A DNA stretch of 26,928 bases from an uncultured Collinsella sp. (GCA_958445895.1 CAUCTV010000016.1:1-26928), one strand, 5' to 3'; positions 15,029 to 23,881 are shown, counted from the first letter of the stretch. A program made the numbers and translations. Notes: generated by a model not told the origin, from the letters alone.

Positions 15029-15105
15029 GCCCTATTAGCTCAGGGGATTAGAGCGTCTGCCTCCGGAGCAGAAGGCCGTTGGTTCGAATCCAACATGGGG
15101 CACCA
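15029..15105 (+). tRNA. tRNA-Arg, anticodon CCG
   Basis: The cloverleaf is complete: acceptor GCCCTAT with ATGGGGC, D arm GCTC/GAGC, anticodon stem TCTGC/GCAGA around CTCCGGA with CCG at 15063-15065, and T arm GTTGG/CCAAC around TTCGAAT. CCA is encoded. It reads CGG codons. Confidence 0.96.
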
Positions 15106-15116
15106 TCGAACGTAAG

Positions 15117-15151
15117 ACCGTCCGAACCTCGCATGGTCCGGGCGGTTTTTC
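15117..15151 (+). terminator. Rho-independent terminator after tRNA-Arg(CCG)
   Basis: ACCGTCCGAACC pairs with GGTCCGGGCGGT (one mismatch, one wobble) across a 6-base loop and is followed by TTTTT. It begins 12 bases after the tRNA and ends about 30 bases before the P-type ATPase gene. Confidence 0.85.
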
Positions 15152-15181
15152 TTATACCGACGCGACGTGATGGGACGTGGT

Positions 15182-17899
15182 ATGGCAGCAACGGATATCG
15201 AGCGCGGACTCTCGACCGCCGAGGTCGAGGAGCGCATCGCCGCCGGTAAGATCAACCGCAACATGGAGCTCAAGACCAAGTCGGTCAAAGAGCTCATCAT
15301 CGAGAACCTCTGCACGCTGTTCAATTTGATCAACGTGATCTTGGCGTTCCTGGTCATTTTGACCGGTTCGTTTAAGAATCTGACGTTCCTGTTCGTAGTG
15401 TTCCTCAATACTGCTATTGGCGTCATCCAGTCCATGCGTTCCAAGAAGATGGTCGATAAGCTCACGCTGCTGACCTCCAAGAAGGCCATCGCGGTGCGCG
15501 ACGGCGCCGAGGTGGAGCTCGACCTGGACCAGATCGTGCTCGACGACATCATCCGCCTGGGGCGCGGCGACCAGATTCCTGCTGACGCCGTGGTGGTTTC
15601 GGGCGAGGCGCTCGTGAACGAGAGCCTGCTGACGGGCGAGAGCGACCTTATTAAGAAGCAGCCCGGTTCCGAGCTCATGAGCGGCAGCTTTATCGACTCG
15701 GGCCTGCTGCGCGCCCGCGTGATCCATGTCGGCGCCGACAACTACGTGGCTAAAATTAATAATGAGGCCAAGTACGTCAAAAAGGTCAATTCCGAGATCA
15801 TGAACGCGCTTAATGCCATCGTGCGCTTTGCGAGCATCATCATGATCCCGCTCGGTTTGGCGTTGTTTGCCTCGAGTGTGAGCGAGCTGTGGGATGCCGC
15901 GGGAACCCCAGGCAATAGCGCGCTTTCGTGGTGCTTCTCCGAGCTGTTGGCTGGTCATGTGCCTTCGTCGGCGCTGCTGTCCACGGTGGGCGCCCTGCTG
16001 GGCATGATCCCGCAAGGCCTGGTGCTGCTGACCTCGTCGGTGCTCGCCATCGCCACGGTGCGCCTGGCCCGCCGCAAGGTACTCGCGCAGCAGCTCTACT
16101 GCATTGAGACGCTCGCGCGCGTCGACGTGCTGTGCCTGGACAAGACGGGCACCATCACGTCGGGCCGCATGGAGGTCGAGGGTACCTATCCGCTGCCGGT
16201 CGAGGGTATGGGTGCGGGGGAGGGCGACGCCGCCGTTCCCGTCGATACCACGGTGCTCGATTTTGCGCTGGCTAACGTCGCACGTGCGACCTCGGCCGAT
16301 GCCAACGAGACCTGTCAGGCGCTGCTCAACTATTACGCCGACCGTCCGGTCGAGGTGTCCGAGCCGCTGTCGGTCATTCCGTTCTCGTCGTCCAAAAAGT
16401 GGAGCGGCGCGTCGTTTGCACAGGGCTCATATGTGATGGGTGCGGCGCAGTTTGTGCTCTCTGATCGTGCGTTTGCCCAGGTCGAGAACCGTGTCGCCGA
16501 GCTTGCCGATACCTGCCGCGTGCTCGTGGTGGCGCGCGTTGACGGCTTTACGCCCGATGGCGATATGGTGGGCGAGGCCGAGCCCGTGGGCTTTGTGACC
16601 ATACGCGACGAGATCCGTACCTCGGCGGCCGAGACCATCGGCTACTTTAACGAGCAGGGCGTGACTCTCAACGTGATCAGTGGCGACGACCCGCGTACGG
16701 TGTCGTCGATCGCGCGCGTGGTGGGCGTGCCGGGGGCGGACGCTTATGTGGACGCCACGACGCTCGATACGCCGGCCAAGCTCGATGCCGCAGTGGACCG
16801 CTACCATGTCTTTGGTCGTGTGACCCCGCAGCAGAAGCGCGAGCTCGTGCAGGCGCTCAAGCGCCGCGAGCACACCGTGGCCATGACAGGCGACGGCGTC
16901 AACGACGTGCTGGCGCTCAAGGAGGCCGACTGCTCCGTGGCCATGGCGGCCGGCTCCGATGCCGCGCGTAACGTGGCCGAGATCGTGCTCGTCGACAACG
17001 ACTTTGCCTCGATGCCCGCCGTGGTGGCCGAGGGCCGTCGCTCCATCAACAACCTGCAGCGTTCGGCTTCGCTGTTCCTGACTAAGACGCTGTTCTCGAT
17101 GGGCCTGGCGGCGCTGTGCATCGCACTGCCGCCGTACCCTTTCGAGCCGATTCAGATGACGCTCATCAACTTCTTCTGCATTGGCGCGCCGGGCTTTGTG
17201 TTGGGCCTGGAGCCCAACAATGCTCGCGTGAAGGGGCCGTTCCTGACGAACGTGCTCAAGCGGGCACTGCCGGCGTCGCTTGCGGTCATTTTGGCCGCGG
17301 CGCTCGATATCTTTGTGGCGCGCGTGTTCGGCTTTAACCAGCTCACGCTGTCTACGATGTGCCTACTTACGTCGTGCGCGGCGAGTGTCAGCCTGATCTG
17401 GCGTATCTCGCAGCCCCTCACGCCCTTACGTGTGGCGCTCTTTGTGTTTGTAGTTGCCGGCATCCTGACGGGCGTTATCGGATTCCCGAAGCTGCTGTCT
17501 ATTGCCAACCTGTCGATGGGCCAGATGGTTATCTTGGCTGTCATCGTGGTCATCACCTGCTCGGTGTTCTTTAAGCTCGCCACGATGATGGATTCGCTCA
17601 AGCCGCGTCGTCGTCATGCCGCAACTGGTTTTGGCCGCGGTGTGCGCGTCCGCTTGGGTCGCGGTGGCGGCAAGGTGAGCTCGACGGGTTCGACGGCCGA
17701 GCGTTTTGCCAAGCGGGTCGCCGCCGACATGGCGCAGCGCCGCGAAGCTCGCACCGTTCGTGAGGCCGAGGCCCGCGCACTCGAGGGCGTGGCCCAGGCC
17801 CAGCCCAAGAAAAAGAAGAGTACCGGAGTCAAGCGCTCCCGCGTAACCAAGTCCGCCCAAGGCATCAAAGTCTCGATGCCGAGCAAAAAGAAGAAGTAA
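15182..17899 (+). CDS. P-type cation-transporting ATPase (CtpE-like)
   Basis: This is an inner-membrane ion pump of about 905 residues. It has the actuator motif TGE at 151-153, the phosphorylation motif DKTGT with Asp320, and the hinge GDGVNDV at 570. The transmembrane arrangement is two pairs of helices before the catalytic core and about six after. The fourth helix reads IPQGLVLLTS (Pro277-Gln-Gly-Leu) where calcium pumps have PEGL; this resembles mycobacterial CtpE, a calcium-uptake pump, so a divalent cation is likely but not proven. No heavy-metal CxxC domain is present. An unusual feature is a basic C-terminal tail of about 100 residues ending in KKKK. Starts at 15167 and 15170 are possible; the ATG at 15182 has GGGA at a reasonable distance. 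No clear terminator follows. Confidence 0.88.
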   Translation: MAATDIERGLSTAEVEERIAAGKINRNMELKTKSVKELIIENLCTLFNLINVILAFLVILTGSFKNLTFLFVVFLNTAIGVIQSMRSKKMVDKLTLLTSKKAIAVRDGAEVELDLDQIVLDDIIRLGRGDQIPADAVVVSGEALVNESLLTGESDLIKKQPGSELMSGSFIDSGLLRARVIHVGADNYVAKINNEAKYVKKVNSEIMNALNAIVRFASIIMIPLGLALFASSVSELWDAAGTPGNSALSWCFSELLAGHVPSSALLSTVGALLGMIPQGLVLLTSSVLAIATVRLARRKVLAQQLYCIETLARVDVLCLDKTGTITSGRMEVEGTYPLPVEGMGAGEGDAAVPVDTTVLDFALANVARATSADANETCQALLNYYADRPVEVSEPLSVIPFSSSKKWSGASFAQGSYVMGAAQFVLSDRAFAQVENRVAELADTCRVLVVARVDGFTPDGDMVGEAEPVGFVTIRDEIRTSAAETIGYFNEQGVTLNVISGDDPRTVSSIARVVGVPGADAYVDATTLDTPAKLDAAVDRYHVFGRVTPQQKRELVQALKRREHTVAMTGDGVNDVLALKEADCSVAMAAGSDAARNVAEIVLVDNDFASMPAVVAEGRRSINNLQRSASLFLTKTLFSMGLAALCIALPPYPFEPIQMTLINFFCIGAPGFVLGLEPNNARVKGPFLTNVLKRALPASLAVILAAALDIFVARVFGFNQLTLSTMCLLTSCAASVSLIWRISQPLTPLRVALFVFVVAGILTGVIGFPKLLSIANLSMGQMVILAVIVVITCSVFFKLATMMDSLKPRRRHAATGFGRGVRVRLGRGGGKVSSTGSTAERFAKRVAADMAQRREARTVREAEARALEGVAQAQPKKKKSTGVKRSRVTKSAQGIKVSMPSKKKK

Positions 17900-18002
17900 C
17901 TACGCGCCCTGGCGATGTTGAATTGGTGCCTTGCTCCTGTGGGGCCTTGGCGATGTTATGCTCTAACCTCGATTGTTTGAATTGCTTCGAAAAGAGGATG
18001 CC

Positions 18003-19145
18003 GTGATCTGTCCGCATTGCCTTAAGACCATCGAGGACGGCGCCTCGTTCTGCCCCTACTGCAACGCCTACGTGGGTCCGGGCGATGGTCCCGAGCACAC
18101 CGAATTCGTGTTCTGTGAGGGCTGCGGTGCCCGTCTTTCTCCGCATGATCGTACGTGCCCCAAATGCGGACGCCCCGCTCCGGGTATCCTCTCCGAGGAC
18201 GCGGCCGCATCCGACCTGGCAGCGGGCCGCACGGCGGGCTTTCCGCGCCTAACGCAAGAGCAGATCGATACCGAGGTGCCGCATGCGCCGGCCTCTGCCG
18301 CTGCGGTGCTTTCGGACGCCGCCGACCCCAATGAGACCTGCGTGCTGCCGGCTTTCGATAAGGATTTCGGTATCCCCAAGGTCGATATTCCCATGCCCGT
18401 TTCCCTGCATGACGATGCTCAAAAACCCAAGCGCAAGGTGCACCCCGACGAGGACGCCTATCACAAGCACAAGCGTCATATTCCCAAGCCGCTTATCGTC
18501 ATCGCGGTCCTTGCCGTCGTTTGCGGCGGTGCCTATTGGTTCGTGACGACCGATCCCATGGGTGTTATGCCCGGCTTCTACGACCAGTTTGGCCAAGCTG
18601 CACAAACCACCTTCCCCACGCGCCAAAAGGGCGAGGCGACTGAGGACGATACCAAGCAGGGCGATTCTGCCGAGGTGGTCCAGGAAGAAACCGTGCTCAC
18701 CGATGATCAGCTCTATACCAGGCTCGACGGTCTGTATCAGACCATCGTGTCCTACGCTGACGAAGACCAGATCGGCGAGGTCATCGATTCCTTTAACAAC
18801 GGCTATCTCCGAACGCCGCTGTCCACCCGTCAGGAGCTGTCGCAGAGTGCCTACGCCCTGCGCGACCAGATCAAAAAGACGCAAGATGAGCTCAACAACC
18901 TTAAGTACCAGGACGATTCGGTCTATGCGGATGACATCGCCCACTTAAAGCAGCTTGCCGAGTGGATGTATGAGCGCGTCGACGTGATCTGCCAGAGCTG
19001 GGATATTTCGCTGGCCATTCCCGATGGCGAGTCGATGAGTTCCCACCAAAGCGAGATCCTGGCGCCCATCGCGCAGGGCGGCAATAGCGCGCTGAACCAG
19101 TACGATGCCAATGTGGGTTCCTGGAAGCCGCAGCAGCGTTCCTAA
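18003..19145 (+). CDS. Double zinc-ribbon, single-pass membrane protein of unknown function
   Basis: The 380-residue protein starts MICPHC and has two four-cysteine zinc ribbons: Cys3, 6, 17, 20 and Cys38, 41, 52, 55. A disordered, acidic and proline-containing linker follows to about residue 150, then a basic patch (KHKRHIPK) and one membrane helix at about 163-181. The remaining 200 residues are predicted outside the cell and mostly helical. The positive patch before the helix puts the zinc ribbons in the cytosol. I chose the GTG at 18003 because AGAGG lies 5 bases upstream and the zinc ribbon starts at once; an in-frame TTG at 17973 has no such site. Zinc-ribbon membrane proteins of this build are common in Gram-positives, but I cannot assign a role. 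Confidence 0.8.
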   Translation: MICPHCLKTIEDGASFCPYCNAYVGPGDGPEHTEFVFCEGCGARLSPHDRTCPKCGRPAPGILSEDAAASDLAAGRTAGFPRLTQEQIDTEVPHAPASAAAVLSDAADPNETCVLPAFDKDFGIPKVDIPMPVSLHDDAQKPKRKVHPDEDAYHKHKRHIPKPLIVIAVLAVVCGGAYWFVTTDPMGVMPGFYDQFGQAAQTTFPTRQKGEATEDDTKQGDSAEVVQEETVLTDDQLYTRLDGLYQTIVSYADEDQIGEVIDSFNNGYLRTPLSTRQELSQSAYALRDQIKKTQDELNNLKYQDDSVYADDIAHLKQLAEWMYERVDVICQSWDISLAIPDGESMSSHQSEILAPIAQGGNSALNQYDANVGSWKPQQRS

Positions 19146-19183
19146 AACTAGTTCGCCATAGTCGGCATAACCTACGTACGCAA

Positions 19184-19213
19184 TTGATGTAAGCCCGTGC
19201 TTATTGCTACAAT
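19184..19213 (+). promoter_or_regulatory. Promoter of the cyclophilin-TPR gene pair
   Basis: TTGATG (19184-19189) and TACAAT (19208-19213) are separated by 18 bases, about 40 bases upstream of the cyclophilin start. The rest of this 107-base intergenic region shows nothing notable. Confidence 0.55.
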
Positions 19214-19252
19214 TCGTACAAATATGCTTTAAACGCACGAGGAAGGAACCAC

Positions 19253-19795
19253 ATGTTTGGTTTTAAGAAAGAGCTCTACACGCCCGAGTATCAGCTTGTC
19301 GGCGACGAGTGCGCCGTAATCGAGACGTCGAAGGGTACCATCAAGGTCAAGTTTGACGGCGAGGGCGCTCCCATTCATGTCGCGAACTTCTGCGAGCTTT
19401 CCACGATGGGTTTCTATGATGGCCTTAAGTTCCATCGCTATGTGCCCGGTTTTGTTATCCAAGGTGGCGACCCCAATACCCGCGACATGTCCGGCGCCGA
19501 CGTCGCCGCCGGTCTTGAGGGCCCCGACGGCATGCCCGGTACCGGTGGCCCCGGCTACTGCATCAAGGGCGAGTTCGCCACCAATCCGCGCAACAGCCAT
19601 GTCGATGGCGCCCTTGCCATGGCACGCTCCATGGACCCCGATTCCGCGGGTTCGCAGTTCTACTTCTGCCTGGGCGCCCAGCATAACCTCGATTCCGGTT
19701 ACACCGTCTTTGGTACCACGGTCGAGGGTCTCGATGTGATTTCGCAGCTGCGTGCCGGCGACGAGATCGTCCATGTCGAGATCGTTCACGAGTAA
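19253..19795 (+). CDS. Cyclophilin-type peptidyl-prolyl cis-trans isomerase
   Basis: This 180-residue enzyme speeds proline isomerisation during protein folding. It has the cyclophilin core: FHRYVPGFVIQGGDP with the catalytic arginine, GEFATN, GALAMARSMDPDSAGSQFYFCL, and YTVFGTTVEGLDV. No signal peptide or lipobox is seen, so it is probably cytosolic. It has a short charged N-terminal extension before the barrel. The ATG is supported by GAGGAAGGAA just upstream. The next gene follows after 11 bases. Confidence 0.93.
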   Translation: MFGFKKELYTPEYQLVGDECAVIETSKGTIKVKFDGEGAPIHVANFCELSTMGFYDGLKFHRYVPGFVIQGGDPNTRDMSGADVAAGLEGPDGMPGTGGPGYCIKGEFATNPRNSHVDGALAMARSMDPDSAGSQFYFCLGAQHNLDSGYTVFGTTVEGLDVISQLRAGDEIVHVEIVHE

Positions 19796-19806
19796 AGGGG
19801 ACTTCC

Positions 19807-21111
19807 TTGAATAGCCAGCTGATCCAACAGGGCCGCGCCGCTTACCGCGCGGGTGATTTTTCCGCTGCAGCCCAGATGCTTGGGGCGGCAAAGACTCCCG
19901 ATGAGATTATGGGCGAGGCAGATCACCTTCGTGGCAACGCCTTGATGCACCTGGGCATGTATGCCGAGGCCGCCGAGGCCTATGCCGCCGCCCTCAACGA
20001 CGGCACCTACGGCAAGCGCGGCGCGCTGCTCACCAACCGCGGCAAGGCGCTTGCCGCCGTGGGCGACTACACGACGGCCGCTCAGGCGTTCTCTGCTGCT
20101 ACGCAGGATGCTTCCTATGCCACGCCGTTCAAGGCCTATCTGGGCCTGGGCAATGCGCTGTTCCAGTCGGGCGACTATGCCAACGCAGGAACCGCCTTCC
20201 GTCAGGCTGCCATCGACGGCGCCAATCCGGCTCCTGCCGCCGCACTCGGCGAGCTCGGTCGTTGCTTCATTAAGCTCGGCCGTCCGGCGGATGCCGTGGA
20301 GACCTACCGCACGGCTATCGACTTTGCCGGCCCCCGCGACGACACGCGTGCGCTCAACGCCGGCATGGGTCAGGCGCTTTCTGCCGCCGGCCGTCCCTCC
20401 GACGCACTCGACGCCTTTAACGCCGCTACTGCCGATGGCATCTACCAGCTCACCTCCGAGCAGGCCGATGAGCTTGCCCGCGTGCACGATTCGCTTGCCG
20501 CGCTGTCTGCCCAGACGGCTATGGCCACGGCTCCGGCGCCCGCGATGGACGCTCCTGCCGTCGATCCGCTCGATCCTACGGGCGCGACCGGTCAGTTTAT
20601 GCCTGATCCCTCGGACACCGGCTTCTTTACGCTGTCCGAGTCCGAGATGGTCCAGCAGGACCGTCAGGATCGTAAGCAGGCCAAGGTCCGTCGTCGCCAT
20701 CGCCACACGGGTCTCAAAGTCTTCATCGTGCTGCTTCTGCTTATTTTGATCGCCGCGGGCGGTCTGGGCTTTGCCTACACGCGCGGCTTTGGCTTCCCGT
20801 CTCAGGAGTCTGTCGTTACCGATCTGTTCCAGGCTGCCGGCGACGGTGACGCCGCAAAGGCCGAGTCTTGCCTGGCCTCGAGCCTGTCCGAGGACGCTAA
20901 GTCGATGATCATCTCCTCGATTCCGCAGGGTGCCACCGTGTCCGTCGAGGGCATGGATCAGTCCATGACCGAGACGACCGCTAAGGTGAAGGCATCGCTG
21001 TCCAAGGGCGGCGAGCAGGAGTACACCGTCAAATTCGTGCGCTCCGACAACCATATCGGCTGGGCCGTTTCTTCGCTTGATATGGATTTCTCGGCTGCTG
21101 ACAACCAGTAG
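19807..21111 (+). CDS. TPR-repeat protein with a single membrane helix
   Basis: The 434-residue protein has a run of helical TPR-like repeats over residues about 1-230, rich in alanine and with recurring AxxAxxxG patterns such as AGDFSAAAQML, LGMYAEAAEAY and SGDYANAGTAF. An Ala/Pro-rich linker follows, then a strongly basic patch (RKQAKVRRRHRH) and one membrane helix at about 304-323. The last 110 residues lie outside and resemble a small DUF4878/lumazine-type domain (DLFQAAGDGDAAKAESCL). Thus the TPR part is cytosolic and the C-terminal part external. The TTG start has AAAGGGGA at proper spacing and no nearer ATG exists. Its overall build, cytosolic module plus helix plus external domain, mirrors the zinc-ribbon protein two genes upstream. 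The partner proteins are unknown. Confidence 0.78.
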   Translation: MNSQLIQQGRAAYRAGDFSAAAQMLGAAKTPDEIMGEADHLRGNALMHLGMYAEAAEAYAAALNDGTYGKRGALLTNRGKALAAVGDYTTAAQAFSAATQDASYATPFKAYLGLGNALFQSGDYANAGTAFRQAAIDGANPAPAAALGELGRCFIKLGRPADAVETYRTAIDFAGPRDDTRALNAGMGQALSAAGRPSDALDAFNAATADGIYQLTSEQADELARVHDSLAALSAQTAMATAPAPAMDAPAVDPLDPTGATGQFMPDPSDTGFFTLSESEMVQQDRQDRKQAKVRRRHRHTGLKVFIVLLLLILIAAGGLGFAYTRGFGFPSQESVVTDLFQAAGDGDAAKAESCLASSLSEDAKSMIISSIPQGATVSVEGMDQSMTETTAKVKASLSKGGEQEYTVKFVRSDNHIGWAVSSLDMDFSAADNQ

Positions 21112-21133
21112 TGACCTTATGGGATTTAGCTTT

Positions 21134-21166
21134 GCCCGGCGCTTCACCGCAAGTGAGGTGCCGGGC
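21134..21166 (+). other. Hairpin between the TPR gene and mreB
   Basis: GCCCGGCGCTTCAC and GTGAGGTGCCGGGC form a 14-bp stem with two G-T wobbles and a 5-base loop. The sequence after it is TTGCGC, so there is no proper T run. It may be a weak terminator or an RNA-stability element. A TAGTAT at 21173-21178 just after it is a possible -10 box for mreB, without a clear -35. Confidence 0.5.
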
Positions 21167-21226
21167 TTGCGCTAGTATGATGGGCTAGTAGTTTTCCAGC
21201 AATCATCCAACACATCAGGAGTTGCG

Positions 21227-22270
21227 TTGTTTTCTTTGATGGATATGTTCTTCGGTAGCTATGCGGGCGATCTTGCCATCGACCTCGGCACCGCAAATAC
21301 GCTTGTCTCCGTGCGCGGCAAGGGCATCGTCATTCGCGAGCCCTCTGTTGTCGCCATCGACAAGAACGACGAGCGCATCTTGGCGGTCGGTATCGAGGCA
21401 AAGCGCATGCTCGGCCGTACGCCCGGCAACATCGTGGCCGTTCGTCCCCTGAAGGACGGCGTCATCGCCGACTTCGATGTTACCGAGGCCATGCTTCGCT
21501 ACTTTATCGACAAGGCGTCCGAGAAGCGCTATCCGTGGACTCCGCGTCCGCGTGTTGTCGTCTGCGTTCCCTCCGGTGTCACGTCGGTCGAGAAGCGCGC
21601 TGTCTTTGAGGCCACGATCCAGGCCGGTGCCCGCCAGGCCTATCTGATCGAAGAGCCTATGGCAGCCGCTATCGGCGCCGACCTGCCCGTCGAGGAACCC
21701 ACCGGCTCCATGGTCATCGACATCGGCGGCGGTACCACCGAGGTCGCCGTTATCGCTATGGGCGGCATCGTCGTCTCGCAGTCCATCCGTATTGCCGGCG
21801 ACGAGTTCGATCAGGCCATCCTCACGCACGTTCGTGATGCCTACAACCTGGCCATCGGCGAGCGTACGGCAGAGGACATCAAGATCAAGGTCGGCTCCGC
21901 CGTGCCGCTCAAGGACGAGCTCGACGTCGAGGTCAACGGCCGCGACGTGATCACCGGTCTGCCCAAGACCGTGCGCATCGAGAGCGAGGAGATTCGTCGC
22001 GCGCTCAACAAGCCGCTCGACGAGATGGCCAAGGCCGTCAAGGACGCACTCGACGCTACGCCTCCCGATCTTGCCTCGGACCTTATGTACTACGGCATTT
22101 TGCTGACTGGTGGCGGCGCGCTGCTGCGCGGTCTCGACGTGCGCCTGCGCGATGAGACCGGCGTTTCGGTCAACGTCAGCCCCACGGCGCTCGATAACGT
22201 TGTTAACGGCTGTGCCCGCGTGCTCGAGGCTAATGCGTTTGATGGCGGCTTCGTCCAGACCAATGCTTAA
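21227..22270 (+). CDS. mreB: Rod-shape-determining actin homologue MreB
   Basis: MreB polymerises under the membrane and directs lateral cell-wall synthesis. The 347-residue length is typical. DLGTANT at 19-25 (phosphate 1), VIDIGGGT at 163-170 (phosphate 2) and LTGGGALLRGL near 293 (adenosine motif) are all intact, as is EEPMAAAIGADL. The N-terminus (MFSLMDMFFGSYAGD) is hydrophobic enough for membrane attachment. The TTG start at 21227 is chosen because AGGAG lies 5 bases before it; ATGs at 21239 and 21245 lack this. It is the first gene of the mreBCD-PBP2-rodA operon. Collinsella-like cells are rods, which fits. Confidence 0.94.
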   Translation: MFSLMDMFFGSYAGDLAIDLGTANTLVSVRGKGIVIREPSVVAIDKNDERILAVGIEAKRMLGRTPGNIVAVRPLKDGVIADFDVTEAMLRYFIDKASEKRYPWTPRPRVVVCVPSGVTSVEKRAVFEATIQAGARQAYLIEEPMAAAIGADLPVEEPTGSMVIDIGGGTTEVAVIAMGGIVVSQSIRIAGDEFDQAILTHVRDAYNLAIGERTAEDIKIKVGSAVPLKDELDVEVNGRDVITGLPKTVRIESEEIRRALNKPLDEMAKAVKDALDATPPDLASDLMYYGILLTGGGALLRGLDVRLRDETGVSVNVSPTALDNVVNGCARVLEANAFDGGFVQTNA

Positions 22271-22291
22271 TTTCCAAAAGGTGGATTCCAT

Positions 22292-23290
22292 TTGGCACGA
22301 TCTTCGGGTTTCTCCACAAATCTGAATACCAAGCGACAATCAACGGGTATGCGCCCGTTGATTGTTTTCAGCCTGATTTCGGTGTTGCTGCTCACGTTTT
22401 ATATTCGTGAGGGCGAGGCCGGGCCGATTCATGCCGTGCGTTCGGGCGTGACGACGATTACCTCGCCGGTGCGCTTTGTTGGCTCGGCTGTGGCGGCTCC
22501 CTTCAATGCGATCGGCAACGTGTTCTCTAACCTTACGGCGTCGCAGGACACGCTTGACGAGCTTAAGAAGCAAAACGAGGAACTGACCTCTAAGGTCGCC
22601 GAGCTCTCCGAGGCTCAAAAGACCGCCGAGCGACTGGAGGGTCTGGTCGGCCTGCAGTCGACCTATAACCTCAAATCGACCGCTGCTCGTATCGTTGGTG
22701 CCTCCGGCGATGCCTGGACCTCGACCGTCACCATCGATAAGGGTTCTGCCGACGGTCTTACCATCAACATGCCTGTGACGAGTTCTGCCGGTGTCATAGG
22801 CCAGATTATTGAGGTCTCGGCCAAGACGTCCACCGTGCGCCTGATTGGCGACGAGAACTCGGGCGTGTCCGCTATGGTGCAGGACACGCGCGCCCAGGGC
22901 ATGCTGCAGGGTCAGGCTGACGGCACGCTGCGTCTTGAGTACGTGAGCGTCGACTCCGACGTTAAGGTTGGCGACATCATCGTGACCTCGGGCATTGGCG
23001 GTGTGTTCCCCAAGGGCCTTCCGCTCGGCACCGTCTCGTCGGTTGAGAAATCGGCAAACGACGTGTACTACACCATTGTGGTGCGCGCTCAGACCACGGC
23101 CGAGAACAACGAGGAAGTGCTGGTCATTACCTCGCTGACCGACGAACAGTCGGCCTCGGATGAGGACGTGAACACGGCCAACAGCACGCCGCAGGGAACG
23201 TCGCGCGATGCTGCGACCAAGACGAAGGACGAGAGCCCGGATGACAGTTCCGACACGTCCGAGACGACCGATTCCGGCTCGAGCGAATAG
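22292..23290 (+). CDS. mreC: Rod-shape-determining protein MreC
   Basis: MreC is the extracellular scaffold that links MreB and MreD to the wall synthases. The 332-residue protein has a short cytosolic N-terminus, one membrane helix at about 22-38, a coiled coil at about 80-115 (LDELKKQNEELTSKVAELSEAQ), and the MreC beta-barrel core with GLTINMPV, GVIGQI and VGDIIVTSGIGGVFPKGLPLG. The last 45 residues are an Asp/Ser/Thr-rich disordered tail. The TTG start follows AAAAGGTGG at a 7-base spacing. It begins 21 bases after mreB. Confidence 0.93.
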   Translation: MARSSGFSTNLNTKRQSTGMRPLIVFSLISVLLLTFYIREGEAGPIHAVRSGVTTITSPVRFVGSAVAAPFNAIGNVFSNLTASQDTLDELKKQNEELTSKVAELSEAQKTAERLEGLVGLQSTYNLKSTAARIVGASGDAWTSTVTIDKGSADGLTINMPVTSSAGVIGQIIEVSAKTSTVRLIGDENSGVSAMVQDTRAQGMLQGQADGTLRLEYVSVDSDVKVGDIIVTSGIGGVFPKGLPLGTVSSVEKSANDVYYTIVVRAQTTAENNEEVLVITSLTDEQSASDEDVNTANSTPQGTSRDAATKTKDESPDDSSDTSETTDSGSSE

Positions 23291-23301
23291 GGGGCATGTC
23301 C

Positions 23302-23868
23302 ATGGATCTACACGAGCAGGGGATGAGCTCCCGCACGTTTGTAATCGCCGCCATTGTGTGCGTGCTGCTGCAGGCAGGCCTGGCACCGCAGATCTCCATT
23401 GCGGGCGGTCGCGTCAACTTTATGATTATCCTGGTGTGCCTAAGCGTGTTCTCGGGCGACCCGACCCGTGCCGTCGTGTGCGGTTTTTGCAGCGGCTTGT
23501 TCTATGACCTTTCCGCTGCCGTGCCGGTGGGCGTTATGTCGCTCCTGCTGACCGTGGGTTCTTTTGCCCTGGTGCATAGCGCTGCCGGTCAGACGGGCGG
23601 TACCCCGAGTGCGCGCGGCATCACTGTGGGCGCCTTCGCGTTCGTCATTAATGTGATCTACAGCATCATCTTGCTGTTTATGGGTTTGGAGACGAGCTTT
23701 GTCGTGGCGATCTTCGGCCATGCGCTACCGTCCTCGATCCTGTCGGGTCTGGTTGCCATTCCGTTTTTGATGTCCGGCGTCGTGCCGCAGTCCGGCTATG
23801 GATTCTCCGCACGTGGCGGACGCCAGACGGGCATGCGCTTTAAGCCCAAGACCCGCAAGCTCAAATAG
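23302..23868 (+). CDS. mreD: Rod-shape-determining membrane protein MreD
   Basis: MreD is a small multi-pass membrane partner of MreC in the elongation complex. The product of about 188 residues has five to six hydrophobic helices, FMIILVCLSVFSGDPTRA after the second, and a G-rich FCSGLFYDL segment typical of the family. Two ATGs are possible, at 23296 and 23302; the GGGG at 23291-23294 fits the second better (7-base spacing). It follows mreC by 11 bases. The C-terminus is basic and probably cytosolic. Identification rests mainly on hydropathy and on its place between mreC and the PBP2 gene. Confidence 0.88.
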   Translation: MDLHEQGMSSRTFVIAAIVCVLLQAGLAPQISIAGGRVNFMIILVCLSVFSGDPTRAVVCGFCSGLFYDLSAAVPVGVMSLLLTVGSFALVHSAAGQTGGTPSARGITVGAFAFVINVIYSIILLFMGLETSFVVAIFGHALPSSILSGLVAIPFLMSGVVPQSGYGFSARGGRQTGMRFKPKTRKLK

Positions 23869-23881
23869 GGGAGGCCCGTAG

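Noticed and set aside
4420..15105. The two tRNA-Arg genes as ends of an integrated element
   Set aside because: They have different anticodons and sequences, carry no shared att-like repeat beyond conserved tRNA bases, and enclose the core aro operon with no integrase.
17908..17957. Imperfect direct repeat CCTGGCGATGTT / CCTTGGCGATGTT between the P-type ATPase and zinc-ribbon genes
   Set aside because: Only two short copies with no dyad symmetry and no clear promoter at the expected spacing; it may be chance in a 100-base GC-rich gap.
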